The notes under the pieces were generated by a model. It had not been told where the DNA came from. It did no database searches and saw nothing but the letters and a program-made list of their open reading frames with translations. From positions 1 to 64,000 of the forward strand of contig WYDT01000023.1 of assembly GCA_013122435.1 (NCBI GenBank): a DNA stretch of 64,000 nt, read 5' to 3'. The translations under genes and the position numbers were made by a program. Within the stretch, counting starts at the first letter, position 1. Every line of letters begins with the position of its first letter. Positions 34,825-44,100 of the stretch are shown here, piece after piece. The stretch is from Chloroflexi bacterium AL-N1 (GTDB taxonomy: Bacteria > Chloroflexota > Chloroflexia > Chloroflexales > Roseiflexaceae).

Positions 34825-36159
34825 CTATGAAACGTCAAAATGTCTAAACAGACCCGATTTTATACCTGTACGTCCCATAACCCAACCTACTGAACCACTT
34901 AAAAGAACACCTGCAGCTGCTGCACTAAAAACAGCAGCACCATGTGCTGTTAAAGAGGTGAAGAGAAGCGCTCCAGCCAGTGCCCCTGGTAAGCCTACTA
35001 GTGTGGCCAATAGTGCCCGTTTCGTCAAATCAGAACCAGAGAATGCACATGGATCGTTTAGTAGGTCAGAGAAGAATTGTACTCCGCCATCAATGAGTGC
35101 CCCGATACTAACAGTACTAATACCACCCTTTAAGCCCCAAATGACAGGTCGACCCTTCGTTTCACTCAGAATCGTACGTTTTAGTAGTCCTGCCTTATAT
35201 ACTCCATCGCGTTGCGAATGAAAAACATTCACATTTATAGGGCCACGCGTTTCACGTACTGTGTGCCATCCTCCTCGGAAAGTGGGAAGTAAAACACGTT
35301 TTCCTCCCACCAAAGGAACTCCTTTTGGAATTGAAAGTTTCTTCCCTCCCACGAAAGGAACTGCTTTTGGTATCTGAGGTTGCCAACTCCCCCATTTTCC
35401 CCACTTCTGAGTTTGCTGGACCCCAACTCGTTCGGCTGGTTTTGAGATAAATCCCCACATAACCTGTAGACCGAATGGGCCACCTATGTTGCTCATAAAA
35501 TCAGCCAAACCTGGGTGTCCGTTACACTCACATTCATCCGGCTCTTCATTCCACCATTGATTGGCCCGACCAAAGCCGTCCTTCACCGAACGCCACGCAT
35601 TCCCGGCGATCTCACGAATGCGGTCGACGGGGCCATCCCACGGGGCATACCCACTCGGGTCAACCCAGTTAATGGGATCATTGTACACATAGGCATAGGC
35701 GTTCCACGCCTGGCCGTTGAGCACATCCGGCACAATGGCATCAGGTGTCAGGAAGCGACCCAAAGCCGGGTGGTAGTACCGCGCTCGCAGGTAGGTCAGC
35801 CCACTTGATGGGTCCTGTGGTTCGCCGGTGTAGCCAAAGAGCGAACCGTCGCCATTCGTTGCTTCGATCTCGCCAAACGGACTGTAGCGCCACGACCCGG
35901 CCACACTGCCATCCTCCCCGGTGATATGGCGGACACTGCCCAGCGCATCGGTGTGCAGGTATTGCCACACGGCGCCGACCTGCTGCCCGATGCCAGGGAG
36001 ATAGCGCGTCGACTGGTCGGGGCTCTGCTGGGCCAACACCTGCGGCAACGCCGTGTTGAGGTCCAGCGCAAAGGTCGTGCGGACCTCCGCCACCTCTTGC
36101 CACAGCCGATCCCCATCCCCTGTGTAGCCAAAGGTCGTGGTCGTAATGCCCTGCGTCAC
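34825..36159 (-). CDS. Orphan Rhs C-terminal cassette 3 (core end plus toxin tip)
   Basis: 444 residues from a GTG at 36159; the frame is open back to the stop of the upstream membrane gene, but no ATG or ribosome site is present. The first part is nearly identical to the end of the large Rhs protein: Y-T-G-D-G-D-R-L-W-Q-E, L-T-Y-L-R-A-R-Y-Y-H-P-A-L-G-R-F-L-T, then D-P-S-G-Y. After the shared linker ending W-W-N-E-E-P-D-E-C-E-C the tip is unique: a tandem I-P-K-x-V-P-x-V-G-G-K repeat, then a module with G-A-L-I-D-G-G-V-Q-F-F-S-D and a glycine/alanine-rich hydrophobic region. I infer a silent or displaced toxin module. Translation in situ is doubtful. Confidence 0.72.
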   Translation of the reverse strand: MTQGITTTTFGYTGDGDRLWQEVAEVRTTFALDLNTALPQVLAQQSPDQSTRYLPGIGQQVGAVWQYLHTDALGSVRHITGEDGSVAGSWRYSPFGEIEATNGDGSLFGYTGEPQDPSSGLTYLRARYYHPALGRFLTPDAIVPDVLNGQAWNAYAYVYNDPINWVDPSGYAPWDGPVDRIREIAGNAWRSVKDGFGRANQWWNEEPDECECNGHPGLADFMSNIGGPFGLQVMWGFISKPAERVGVQQTQKWGKWGSWQPQIPKAVPFVGGKKLSIPKGVPLVGGKRVLLPTFRGGWHTVRETRGPINVNVFHSQRDGVYKAGLLKRTILSETKGRPVIWGLKGGISTVSIGALIDGGVQFFSDLLNDPCAFSGSDLTKRALLATLVGLPGALAGALLFTSLTAHGAAVFSAAAAGVLLSGSVGWVMGRTGIKSGLFRHFDVS

Positions 36160-36195
36160 GCTGACGAGACGGTCGAGGTTCTCATCAATGCAATT

Positions 36196-36591
36196 TCACC
36201 ACCACCATAACCTTACTGCGAAGTAGTAACACACAATTATCAAACCAATCCCCAAAGCAGTTACTACCATTTCTGCCAGATGCGCTCCAAGCCATGTCAT
36301 TATCAAAAAAGACACCAGACTTCCACCAACAATGGTGAGCGGCAGAGCACGACTTGTCAAACTAGCAGGCTCCTGATTGGGGTTCTTTGGGCGTAGGTTG
36401 ACCGGATCCCAGGTCAAATGCGTATGCAAGCAGGCAAGGAAACCAAGGAAGACCCCGATAGTCATACTAATCCACTCAGCACGTGATATGGGCCCTGAGA
36501 ACGCATTCACCAGACCAACCGTAAAGAAGACGGCAATCCCTAAACTCAGCATCGAGCTTATCCAACGTCGCAGAAGCATGAGACACCTCAC
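36196..36591 (-). CDS. Small 4-TM protein, candidate immunity to Rhs tip 2
   Basis: 131 residues with two TM pairs. W-D-P-V-N-L-R-P-K-N-P between the pairs matches W-D-P-V-E-L-R-P-T-K-P of the protein at 40676-41098, so they are paralogues. It starts 87 bases after orphan cassette 2 and its TGA stop is followed within 15 bases by the Rhs-core frame of cassette 3, in the same frame. Inferred immunity protein. Confidence 0.62.
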   Translation of the reverse strand: MRCLMLLRRWISSMLSLGIAVFFTVGLVNAFSGPISRAEWISMTIGVFLGFLACLHTHLTWDPVNLRPKNPNQEPASLTSRALPLTIVGGSLVSFLIMTWLGAHLAEMVVTALGIGLIIVCYYFAVRLWWW

Positions 36592-36678
36592 AAATGGTCA
36601 TGCCAAACGTGATAGCAACTTTATAGAGAGTATCGTATTCGTTTGCTATCACGTTAGCATAATGTTTTAGTAGCTTAC

Positions 36679-38016
36679 TTAGCGGACAACCCAATCAAGC
36701 GATTGCTTCTTCCATCCAGGAAGAGGCGAAACTAACCCCCAATTACTTGCCACAGCCGATGCAGCAATACCGCCAAGCATCGCGGTTAGCGTAGAGGCAC
36801 CACCAATTGCAAAAGCACCATACGCTAGCCCACCTATCAGACCACTGACCAACCCAAACCCACCAGATATGAGTATACGGAGCGCTACTTCTTTTGGTGA
36901 CAGACATGCCCCCCAATCCTGGCCTAATTGCAGAAATGCATCAGCAAGCATGCCTAATGTTAACCCCGCCCCCAAGCCACGCATCCCACGTTCAATATGA
37001 AGATCACGACTAAAACGCCAGCGCGTCTCCGTACGATTCCACCAAGATCCCTCTGACATAATAGCGCTTCCTCGTGGTGGTCTACGATGAAGCATTTCGT
37101 CCAAAGGTCCCGTTTCAGGCGGTTTCTCTGGTTTCCACGAACCAGGCAGTCCGAAGGTCTTTTTCCGTTGTTCCGTAACTAACGTACCAGTTGCCTTCAC
37201 TGGTGTGGTAAATCTCCCAATGGCAGCAGTGCTAACAAGACCACCTACGGTCGCTTGATTATTTGACAACCATCCATCCGTACAACACTCCGGCTCCTCG
37301 TTCCACCATTGCTTGGCCCGCCCAAAGCCGTCCTTCGCCGAACGCCACGCCCCGCGTGCCTCACGTCGCACCTCGCGCTCGAACCAATCCAACGGATCGC
37401 GTGGTGGTTCCCCCTGATACCCACTCGGGTCAACCCAGTTGATGGGATCATTATACACATACACGTAGGAATTCCACGCCTGGCCGTTGAGCACATCCGG
37501 CACAAGGGCGTCGGGTGTCAGGAAGCGACCCAAAGCCGGGTGGTAGTAGCGTGCCCGCAGGTAGGTCAGCCCACTCGTCGGGTCCTGCGGTTCACCGGTG
37601 TAGCCAAACAGCGAACCATCGCCGCTCGTCGCTTCGATCTGACCAAACGGACTGTAGCGCCACGACCCCGCCACACTGCCATCCTCCCCCGTGAGGTGGC
37701 GCACACTGCCCAGCGCATCGGTGTGCAGGTATTGCCACGCTGCACCGACCTGCTGCCCGATGCCGGGGAGATAGCGCGTCGACTGGTCGGGGCTCTGCTG
37801 AGCCAGCACCTGCGGCAACGCGGTGTTGAGGTCCAGCGCAAAGGTTGTGCGGGCATCCGCCACTTCTTGCCACAGCCGATCCCCATCGCCTGTATAGCCA
37901 AAGGTCGTGGTGGTGATGCCCTGTGTCACACTGACGAGACGGTCGAGATCGTCGTAGACATACTGCTGCGTGCCATCGTCGATCAGGTTGCCGTTGGCGT
38001 CGTACTGCGCTGACAC
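36679..38016 (-). CDS. Orphan Rhs C-terminal cassette 2 (core end plus toxin tip)
   Basis: 445 residues from a GTG at 38016, with no ATG or ribosome site. The N-terminal part repeats the large Rhs protein from L-L-T-L-N-G-V onward, through Y-D-A-N-G-N-L-I-D-D-G and the RHS core, to D-P-S-G-Y. The linker differs (Q-G-E-P-P-R-D-P-L-D-W) but returns to A-K-D-G-F-G-R-A-K-Q-W-W-N-E-E-P. The tip contains T-E-T-R-W-R-F, then G-M-L-A-D-A-F-L-Q-L-G-Q-D-W and a glycine-rich hydrophobic end, the shared module of this locus. Probably a stored toxin variant. Confidence 0.72.
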   Translation of the reverse strand: MSAQYDANGNLIDDGTQQYVYDDLDRLVSVTQGITTTTFGYTGDGDRLWQEVADARTTFALDLNTALPQVLAQQSPDQSTRYLPGIGQQVGAAWQYLHTDALGSVRHLTGEDGSVAGSWRYSPFGQIEATSGDGSLFGYTGEPQDPTSGLTYLRARYYHPALGRFLTPDALVPDVLNGQAWNSYVYVYNDPINWVDPSGYQGEPPRDPLDWFEREVRREARGAWRSAKDGFGRAKQWWNEEPECCTDGWLSNNQATVGGLVSTAAIGRFTTPVKATGTLVTEQRKKTFGLPGSWKPEKPPETGPLDEMLHRRPPRGSAIMSEGSWWNRTETRWRFSRDLHIERGMRGLGAGLTLGMLADAFLQLGQDWGACLSPKEVALRILISGGFGLVSGLIGGLAYGAFAIGGASTLTAMLGGIAASAVASNWGLVSPLPGWKKQSLDWVVR

Positions 38017-38082
38017 ACCGTTGAGCGTCAGCAGCGACGTATTACATGCTTGGTATATATCACTGCTAGATAAAAACTTGCA

Positions 38083-38697
38083 TTAATTACTATGCATGCT
38101 CGAGAGATATATATCAAGATGCTTTCGACGAATCTTCCACTGACCTTCACTCAACACCCGCTGTAGTAGGCTGTGATGAATAAGTTCTTTCACAGTATCA
38201 ATATCAACAGCTAAATACACAGAGGCTTCATCTATACTAAGAAGCTCACCTACACCTGGGCGATATAACCATAACGATAACCAGATGCACCCACTAAACA
38301 CAAGTAGCACACTTATACTGCAACCAGCCCAGAAATCATTGGCTGAGGCACCAAAACGCTGTTGTGTTATCTCTGATATGATGATGAACCCCCACACTAT
38401 TCCGATACTCAAGATTGTCAGCAACAAACTAGCTATACATCCTCTCAATCCAGATGTACAACTAGCAGAGTTAGCATCAGACGTACTGCGATACCATTGT
38501 AGTAGTGTAGAATCCCATACCAAAAACCAAAAGCCACAGGCCAATATCCCATTACCAACACCAAACATTAACCCCCAGCGTTCTAACTCAGACAACGGCC
38601 ACTGATTGTTCCCAGTCCAACGAAAAAGGAGCAATCCAACTGTTATAAAAAAAATCATGGAACTGAAAAATAATAGTGTTTTACGTTGGTCTTCCAT
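38083..38697 (-). CDS. Membrane protein with C-terminal excisionase-like HTH, candidate immunity to Rhs tip 1
   Basis: 204 residues. Four TM segments in two pairs (about residues 7-28, 42-62, 85-107 and 122-143); TM2 region M-F-G-V-G-N-G-I-L-A fits the family. The last 60 residues read L-S-I-D-E-A-S-V-Y-L-A-V-D-I-D-T-V-K-E-L-I then W-K-I-R-R-K-H-L, the pattern of excisionase/MerR-like helix-turn-helix domains. It follows orphan cassette 1 by 123 bases. I infer immunity, with a possible sensing or regulatory add-on. Confidence 0.62.
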   Translation of the reverse strand: MEDQRKTLLFFSSMIFFITVGLLLFRWTGNNQWPLSELERWGLMFGVGNGILACGFWFLVWDSTLLQWYRSTSDANSASCTSGLRGCIASLLLTILSIGIVWGFIIISEITQQRFGASANDFWAGCSISVLLVFSGCIWLSLWLYRPGVGELLSIDEASVYLAVDIDTVKELIHHSLLQRVLSEGQWKIRRKHLDIYLSSMHSN

Positions 38698-38820
38698 ATT
38701 ATAAAGATACCTTTGTCACTTAATTATTGCCTTTATAATAATGCCTAGTCTTTATCTTCCTTACAAAGACTGCTACATATAACCAATATAAATTATATGT
38801 AGCAGCCCGATCTAAGACAA

Positions 38821-39999
38821 TTACGGGATACGATTAAGTGCCTCTTCTTTCCGAGCATTGAGTATTAGACCACCCGCATAGCTAGCCCCAACACCAATAG
38901 TTGCAGCAACGAGAGATGGTGCACCAAGAGAGAGAGCAAAGGTAAATGTTACGGCACCTAGAAAGGCAGTAGGAAGACCATACAGTGTTGCAATTCTAGC
39001 TCGACGTGCAAACTCAGATGGTGAGAAATCACATGGATTGCGGAGCCAGTCAGAGCCAAATTGGACAAGCCCATCAATCAAGGCTCCAATAAATATCGTA
39101 CCAAAGAAACCTTTGGCACCTCGAAGCACAGGACCAGCGAAATGCGATTGAGTTAAGCGGACACGTTTGAAGGGATGTGCATAATGAATACCATCTGTTG
39201 GGCTTTGAAATCCGTGTACTTTGACAGGGCCATATGTTGGCTCACCTTCTGGTATCCACTTAAACCAGTTTGATGGTTTTTTCGGTCGCCATCCTTTTCG
39301 CCATCCCATGTAGTGTAACCGTTCAATGGTGCTTTTGGCTTCCCATTTCGCTGGTGAGGAAAAGAAGCCCCACGCGCCCTGAAGTCCCAATGGACCACCC
39401 CATCGACTTAAAAAGTCAGCCACACCTGAACCACCATCTAGGCCACACTCACACGGATCAGGCTTCTCATTCCACCACTGTTTGGCCAGCCCAAAGCCGT
39501 CCTTCATCGAACGCCGTGCATTCCCGGCAGCCTCGCGAACACGGTTAACGGGACCATCCCACGGGGCGTACCCACTCGGGTCAACCCAGTTGATGGGGTC
39601 ATTATACACATAGGCGTTCCAGGCCTGGCCGTTGAGCACATCCGGCACAAGGGCGTCCGGCGTCAGGAAACGGCCCAAAGCCGGGTGGTAGTAGCGTGCC
39701 CGCAGGTAGGTCAGCCCACTTGATGGGTCCTGCGGTTCGCCCGTGTAGCCAAACAGTGAGCCGTCGCCATTCGTCGCTTCGATCTGACCAAAGGGACTGT
39801 AGCGCCACGACCCCGCCACATTGCCATCCTCCCCCGTGAAGTGGCGCACACTGCCCAACGCATCGGTGTGCAGGTACTGCCACGCTGCGCCGACCTGCTG
39901 CCCGATGCCGGGGAGGTAGCGCGTCGACTGGTCGGGGCGCTGCTGGGCCAGCACCTGCGGCAGCGCCGTGTTGAGGTCCAGTGCAAAGGTCGTGCGCAC
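38821..39999 (-). CDS. Orphan Rhs C-terminal cassette 1 (core end plus toxin tip)
   Basis: 392 residues from a GTG at 39999; the frame is open to about 40095 but without an ATG. The RHS core is nearly identical to the large protein through D-P-S-G-Y and the linker to W-W-N-E-K-P-D-P-C-E-C. The tip then has G-P-V-K-V-H-G-F-Q-S-P, then G-A-L-I-D-G-L-V-Q-F-G-S-D-W, N-P-C-D-F-S and a hydrophobic glycine/alanine-rich end. Cassettes 1 and 3 are the closest pair among the tips. Inferred stored toxin module. Confidence 0.72.
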   Translation of the reverse strand: MRTTFALDLNTALPQVLAQQRPDQSTRYLPGIGQQVGAAWQYLHTDALGSVRHFTGEDGNVAGSWRYSPFGQIEATNGDGSLFGYTGEPQDPSSGLTYLRARYYHPALGRFLTPDALVPDVLNGQAWNAYVYNDPINWVDPSGYAPWDGPVNRVREAAGNARRSMKDGFGLAKQWWNEKPDPCECGLDGGSGVADFLSRWGGPLGLQGAWGFFSSPAKWEAKSTIERLHYMGWRKGWRPKKPSNWFKWIPEGEPTYGPVKVHGFQSPTDGIHYAHPFKRVRLTQSHFAGPVLRGAKGFFGTIFIGALIDGLVQFGSDWLRNPCDFSPSEFARRARIATLYGLPTAFLGAVTFTFALSLGAPSLVAATIGVGASYAGGLILNARKEEALNRIP

Positions 40000-40099
40000 A
40001 TCCGCGACTTCTTGCCACAGCCGATCCCCATCGCCCGTATAGCCAAAGGTCGTGGTCGTAATGCCCTGTGTGACACTGACGAGACGGAGGTGTCATTCA
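39450..40099 (-). repeat. Rhs core repeat, copy in cassette 1
   Basis: Nearly identical at DNA level to the core end of the large Rhs gene (about 41799-42536) and to about 35525-36180 and 37293-38034. The upstream break is at GACGAGACGG (40081-40090), with partial continuation to 40099. Long identical blocks flank all tips and would allow homologous exchange. Confidence 0.75.
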
Positions 40100-40165
40100 T
40101 CTCATCTTGGATAAGATTACTCTGACACCAACATTATCCCCGCTTACCTCAGCCTCCAGTTACTC

Positions 40166-40573
40166 TCAGCGTGGCCAATACCAGAGAAGACGAAAGGCAA
40201 AATTCAGAAAGAACATAATGCAGATCATTAATGCTCCAACGGCAACAATCGAGGTGAGTTCCTGCCCTAAGACCAGTCGAGAAACGGCTGACAGCCCTAC
40301 TCCCAATAACACCGAAATGACCTGGGCATGGCGGAGCCACCAGACATTGGGGTCCGTCGTATCCGGCCTTGTTGGGCTCAATGTAACTGGATTCCATAGT
40401 TGATTGAAATATAAAGAAAGCCCCAACCCAATCAAGACTCCGCCACCTATCGACACTATTTCACCTGGAGTTGGCGCCCGTTGACTGTACTCATAGAGCG
40501 GAAAAGAGGCAAAAAAAAGTGCCACTCCCAGAAAACCTAAGAGGGTTTTGACTCGTTGTGAAAGCATATACAT
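40166..40573 (-). CDS. Small 4-TM protein, second candidate immunity of large Rhs
   Basis: 135 residues, close paralogue of the protein at 40676-41098: shared P-D-T-T-D-P-N, R-x-A-Q-V-I-S-V-L-L-G and the C-terminus F-R-L-L-W-Y-W-P-R. TM2 reads G-G-V-L-I-G-L-G-L-S-L-Y-F-N-Q. The repeated 3' flank shows that gene and flank were duplicated in tandem. Inferred immunity protein, perhaps for a tip no longer present. Confidence 0.68.
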   Translation of the reverse strand: MYMLSQRVKTLLGFLGVALFFASFPLYEYSQRAPTPGEIVSIGGGVLIGLGLSLYFNQLWNPVTLSPTRPDTTDPNVWWLRHAQVISVLLGVGLSAVSRLVLGQELTSIVAVGALMICIMFFLNFAFRLLWYWPR

Positions 40574-40675
40574 TCTCCTTCACACCTATCATCTCGTCAA
40601 CATTGCTTGATATCAACCACACGAGATCACACCCACACCCTCACCTTTCCCGCTCACCTCAGCCTCCAGTTACTC

Positions 40676-41098
40676 TCAGCGTGGCCAGTACCACAATAAA
40701 CGTAACGTAAAACTCAGGAAGAAAACCACACCTACACTACCTAATCCTACTGCTATAATAGAAGTAATGGCTTGCCCCAATATAATACGTGATATCGCGG
40801 ATAAGGTTATCCCTAAAAGAACTGAAATTACTTGAGCATTTCTCAACCATCCTGTATTCGGATCAGTCGTATCTGGTTTTGTTGGTCGCAACTCAACAGG
40901 GTCCCAGAATTGATTAAAGTATAGAGATAATCCAATACCTAAAATCAGTCCTGCACTGATACTTACGATTTCGCCTGTAGTAGGTGCATTTTGGGAGTAG
41001 TCGTAGAAAGAAAAGAAAGCAAAGAAGAGAAAAATACTTACGGACAACAGTAGACTTTTAAGGCGCTGCCCAAACATAAAAATACTCTCCATAATCAT
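40676..41098 (-). CDS. Small 4-TM protein, candidate immunity of large Rhs
   Basis: 140 residues, four TM segments in two pairs, with W-D-P-V-E-L-R-P-T-K-P-D-T-T-D-P between them and the end L-R-L-L-W-Y-W-P-R. It begins 74 bases after the large Rhs stop, the usual place of the cognate immunity gene. It has a tandem paralogue downstream. Membrane location fits a tip that would act on membranes. Confidence 0.68.
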   Translation of the reverse strand: MIMESIFMFGQRLKSLLLSVSIFLFFAFFSFYDYSQNAPTTGEIVSISAGLILGIGLSLYFNQFWDPVELRPTKPDTTDPNTGWLRNAQVISVLLGITLSAISRIILGQAITSIIAVGLGSVGVVFFLSFTLRLLWYWPR

Positions 41099-41171
41099 AT
41101 CAATAAGTAAGGTAGAAAACGAATTTAATTAAGTCCCGTTTTCTACCCCTAATATCAAATATATAGCTCTA

Positions 41172-44100
41172 TTATCTGATTAACATTGCCTGACGCCGAT
41201 TATTGAAAGTTGGCGAGTTTCCTGCTAGAAAACCTGCGGTAGCTCCGAACACTAAAGCAATTGCACTTCCTGCAACATTGCCTGCTGCGGGGACAGCTAA
41301 AGCTGCAACAGCAGAGAAAACAGCAGCTCCTGCAACTCCCGCCAACACGCCAAATAGCCCCGCAACCAGTATATTATGGGCTCGTTCCGCCCGTGTGAGA
41401 CAACGATACCAATCATTGACCCACTGGAGTGCTCCATCAAGAATTCCACCACCAATCAAGGCTCCTGGCAAACCGCGAATACCTTGTACCACCTTGACCC
41501 CAGTCTGCTTCAGACGCCAGCGCGTCTCCTTCCACGGGCCAATAAATCGCCGACCCTCTTTGGTAACGACCTTGGTTTTGCCAGGGGGCATAATCTGTTC
41601 CATTTCTTCATAGGTACCACTATAGGGGGGATCACCCACTTGCTGCCACGGAGTCTTACTAAACCATCCTTTGGTTCGCTCTTCCATCGCAATGGAGGCA
41701 CGAACATCTGTTGGGCTAGTATAATAGCCAAGCCCCAGTGCACCAAATCCTGCCAAACTGAGAGAACCCCAACTAGGCAGGAGATCACGATTCTCACACT
41801 CACATTCATCCGGTTCTTCATTCCACCACTGCTTGGCACGACCAAAGCCATCCTTCACCGACCGCCAGGCATTCCCGGCGGCCTCGCGAATACGGTTGAC
41901 AGGGCCATCCCACGGGGCGTACCCACTCGGGTCAACCCAGTTAATGGGGTCATTATACACATAGGCATAGGCATTCCAGGCTTGGCCATTGAGCACATCC
42001 GGCACAATGGCATCAGGTGTCAGGAAGCGGCCCAGCGCCGGGTGATAGTATCGCGCTCGCAGGTAGGTCAACCCACTCGCCGGGTCCTGCGGTTCACCGG
42101 TGTAGCCAAAGAGTGAGCCATCGCCACTTGTAGATTCGATCTGACCAAACGGGCTGTAGCGCCACGAGCCGGACACGCTGCCATCCGCTCCCGTGATATG
42201 GCGGATACTGCCCAGCGCATCGGTGTGCAGATATTGCCACACGGCGCCAACCTGCTGCCCAATGCCAGGGAGGTAGCGCGTTGACTGGTCGGGGCTCTGC
42301 TGGGCCAGCACCTGCGGCAACGCGGTGTTGAGGTCCAGCGCGAAGGTCGTGCGGGCATCCGCGACTTCCTGCCACAGCCGATCCCCATCGCCGGTGTACC
42401 CAAAGGTCGTGGTGGTGATGCCCTGCGTCACACTGACGAGACGGTCGAGGTCGTCATAGACATACTGCTGTGTGCCATCGTCGATCAGGTTGCCATTGGC
42501 GTCGTACTGTACTGGCACACCGTTGAGCGTCAGCAGTTGATTGGCAACATCATAGGTAGCATTCGTCGTGCCGCTCGGTTCCTCTGCTGTCAGCCGATTG
42601 CCCGCCGCATCATAGGTGTAGCGGTATTCGCTGCCATCGCTGCCATCCACGCCCTGGAGCCGATACAACCCATCGTAGTCATAGGTCAACGTGCGCCCAT
42701 CTTCGGTCGCGGTCAGTCGCCGTCCGGTGTCGTCATAGGTATACGTATACGACCCAATCAGACCTGTGTCCGTCGCATGGGTGATCGAATCGATCAATCC
42801 AGCAGCGCTGTAGTTGTACACCGTCCGCACGCCATTCGGGAGGAGCGCTCGTTCCATGCGCCCCACGGCATCGTAGGTGTAGCTCGTCTGCTGGCTATTC
42901 CAATCCGTCACCGTCGCCATCTGGTTAGCAGCGTTGTAGTCCAGACGTGCCACCTGCCCATCCGGGTAGATCAGCCGCGTCCGATTACCAACGGCATCAT
43001 AGCGATACCCCACGGCATCACCCATTGATAGGGTAATCGTCAGCGGTCGACTAGCATCATCGTATTCGTAGGTAGTGGTTCCGGTGGTGTCAACCATCTC
43101 GGTACGGCGTCCCAATGCATCATAGTCGTACGTCACCGTCTGGTCCGGTGCAGTCAGTCCGGTCAGCAACCCACGCTCGTCATACGCATACTCAATTTCC
43201 GTGCCATCCGGTTTCGTCAGACGCTCCACCAGCCCACGTGCATCATAGGTATAGGAGGAGGTACGATCCAACGGATCGGTGCTGCTCTCCACCCGATTAG
43301 CCGCATCATAGGTGAACGTCGTCTCATACGACCGTGGGTCGGTCAGGCGGGTAAGATTGCCCACTGCATCATAGACAAACTGTGTGCTGACATTGACATC
43401 GTTCCCCGGTGCGACCCCTGGCTGGAGGTTCGCAATAACTTCTTTGATCTGGCCCAACGGCGTGTAGGCGTATTGCGTCACCTGATCGTTGCCGTCCTTG
43501 ATGCTGTCGAGCAAACCACGAGCGTTGTAGGTATAGGTGGTGGTATGCCCATCGGCATCGGTGACCATCAGCGGTCGGTTGAGATCGTCGTAAGTGAGGG
43601 TGGTCGCTGCGTCGAGTGTGTCACTGATCGCCACGACATTCCCGACCGCATCATAGCGATACCGCAGCGCCTGCCCCTCTGCATTGACCAGGCTGGTCAG
43701 CCGCGAAAGCCGATCGTAAGTCATCGTCGTAGCATGGCCATTTGCGTCGGTGAGCACAGTGGTGTTGCCCAGCAGGTCATAGGCATAGCGCGTGGTGTTG
43801 TCGAGTGGATCGGTCACTGCCACCGGGCGCCCAGCCTGATCATACGTGGTGGTCGTGGTGTTGCCCAGTTGATCGGTGATAACCCGAGGACGCCCCACGC
43901 CATCATACTCTATCGTGACTACACCTTCGAGCGGGTCCTCGATAGCAGTGAGCAGCATGCTCTCGGTATACGTCATCACTGTGCTGGCCCCTGCAGGATC
44001 GACAACCCGCACCAGATTACCGGTGGCATCATAGGTCATCGAAGTTGTCTCACTCAGCGGATTGGTCATCTCCACCAGACGATCTGCATCATCGTAGGTG

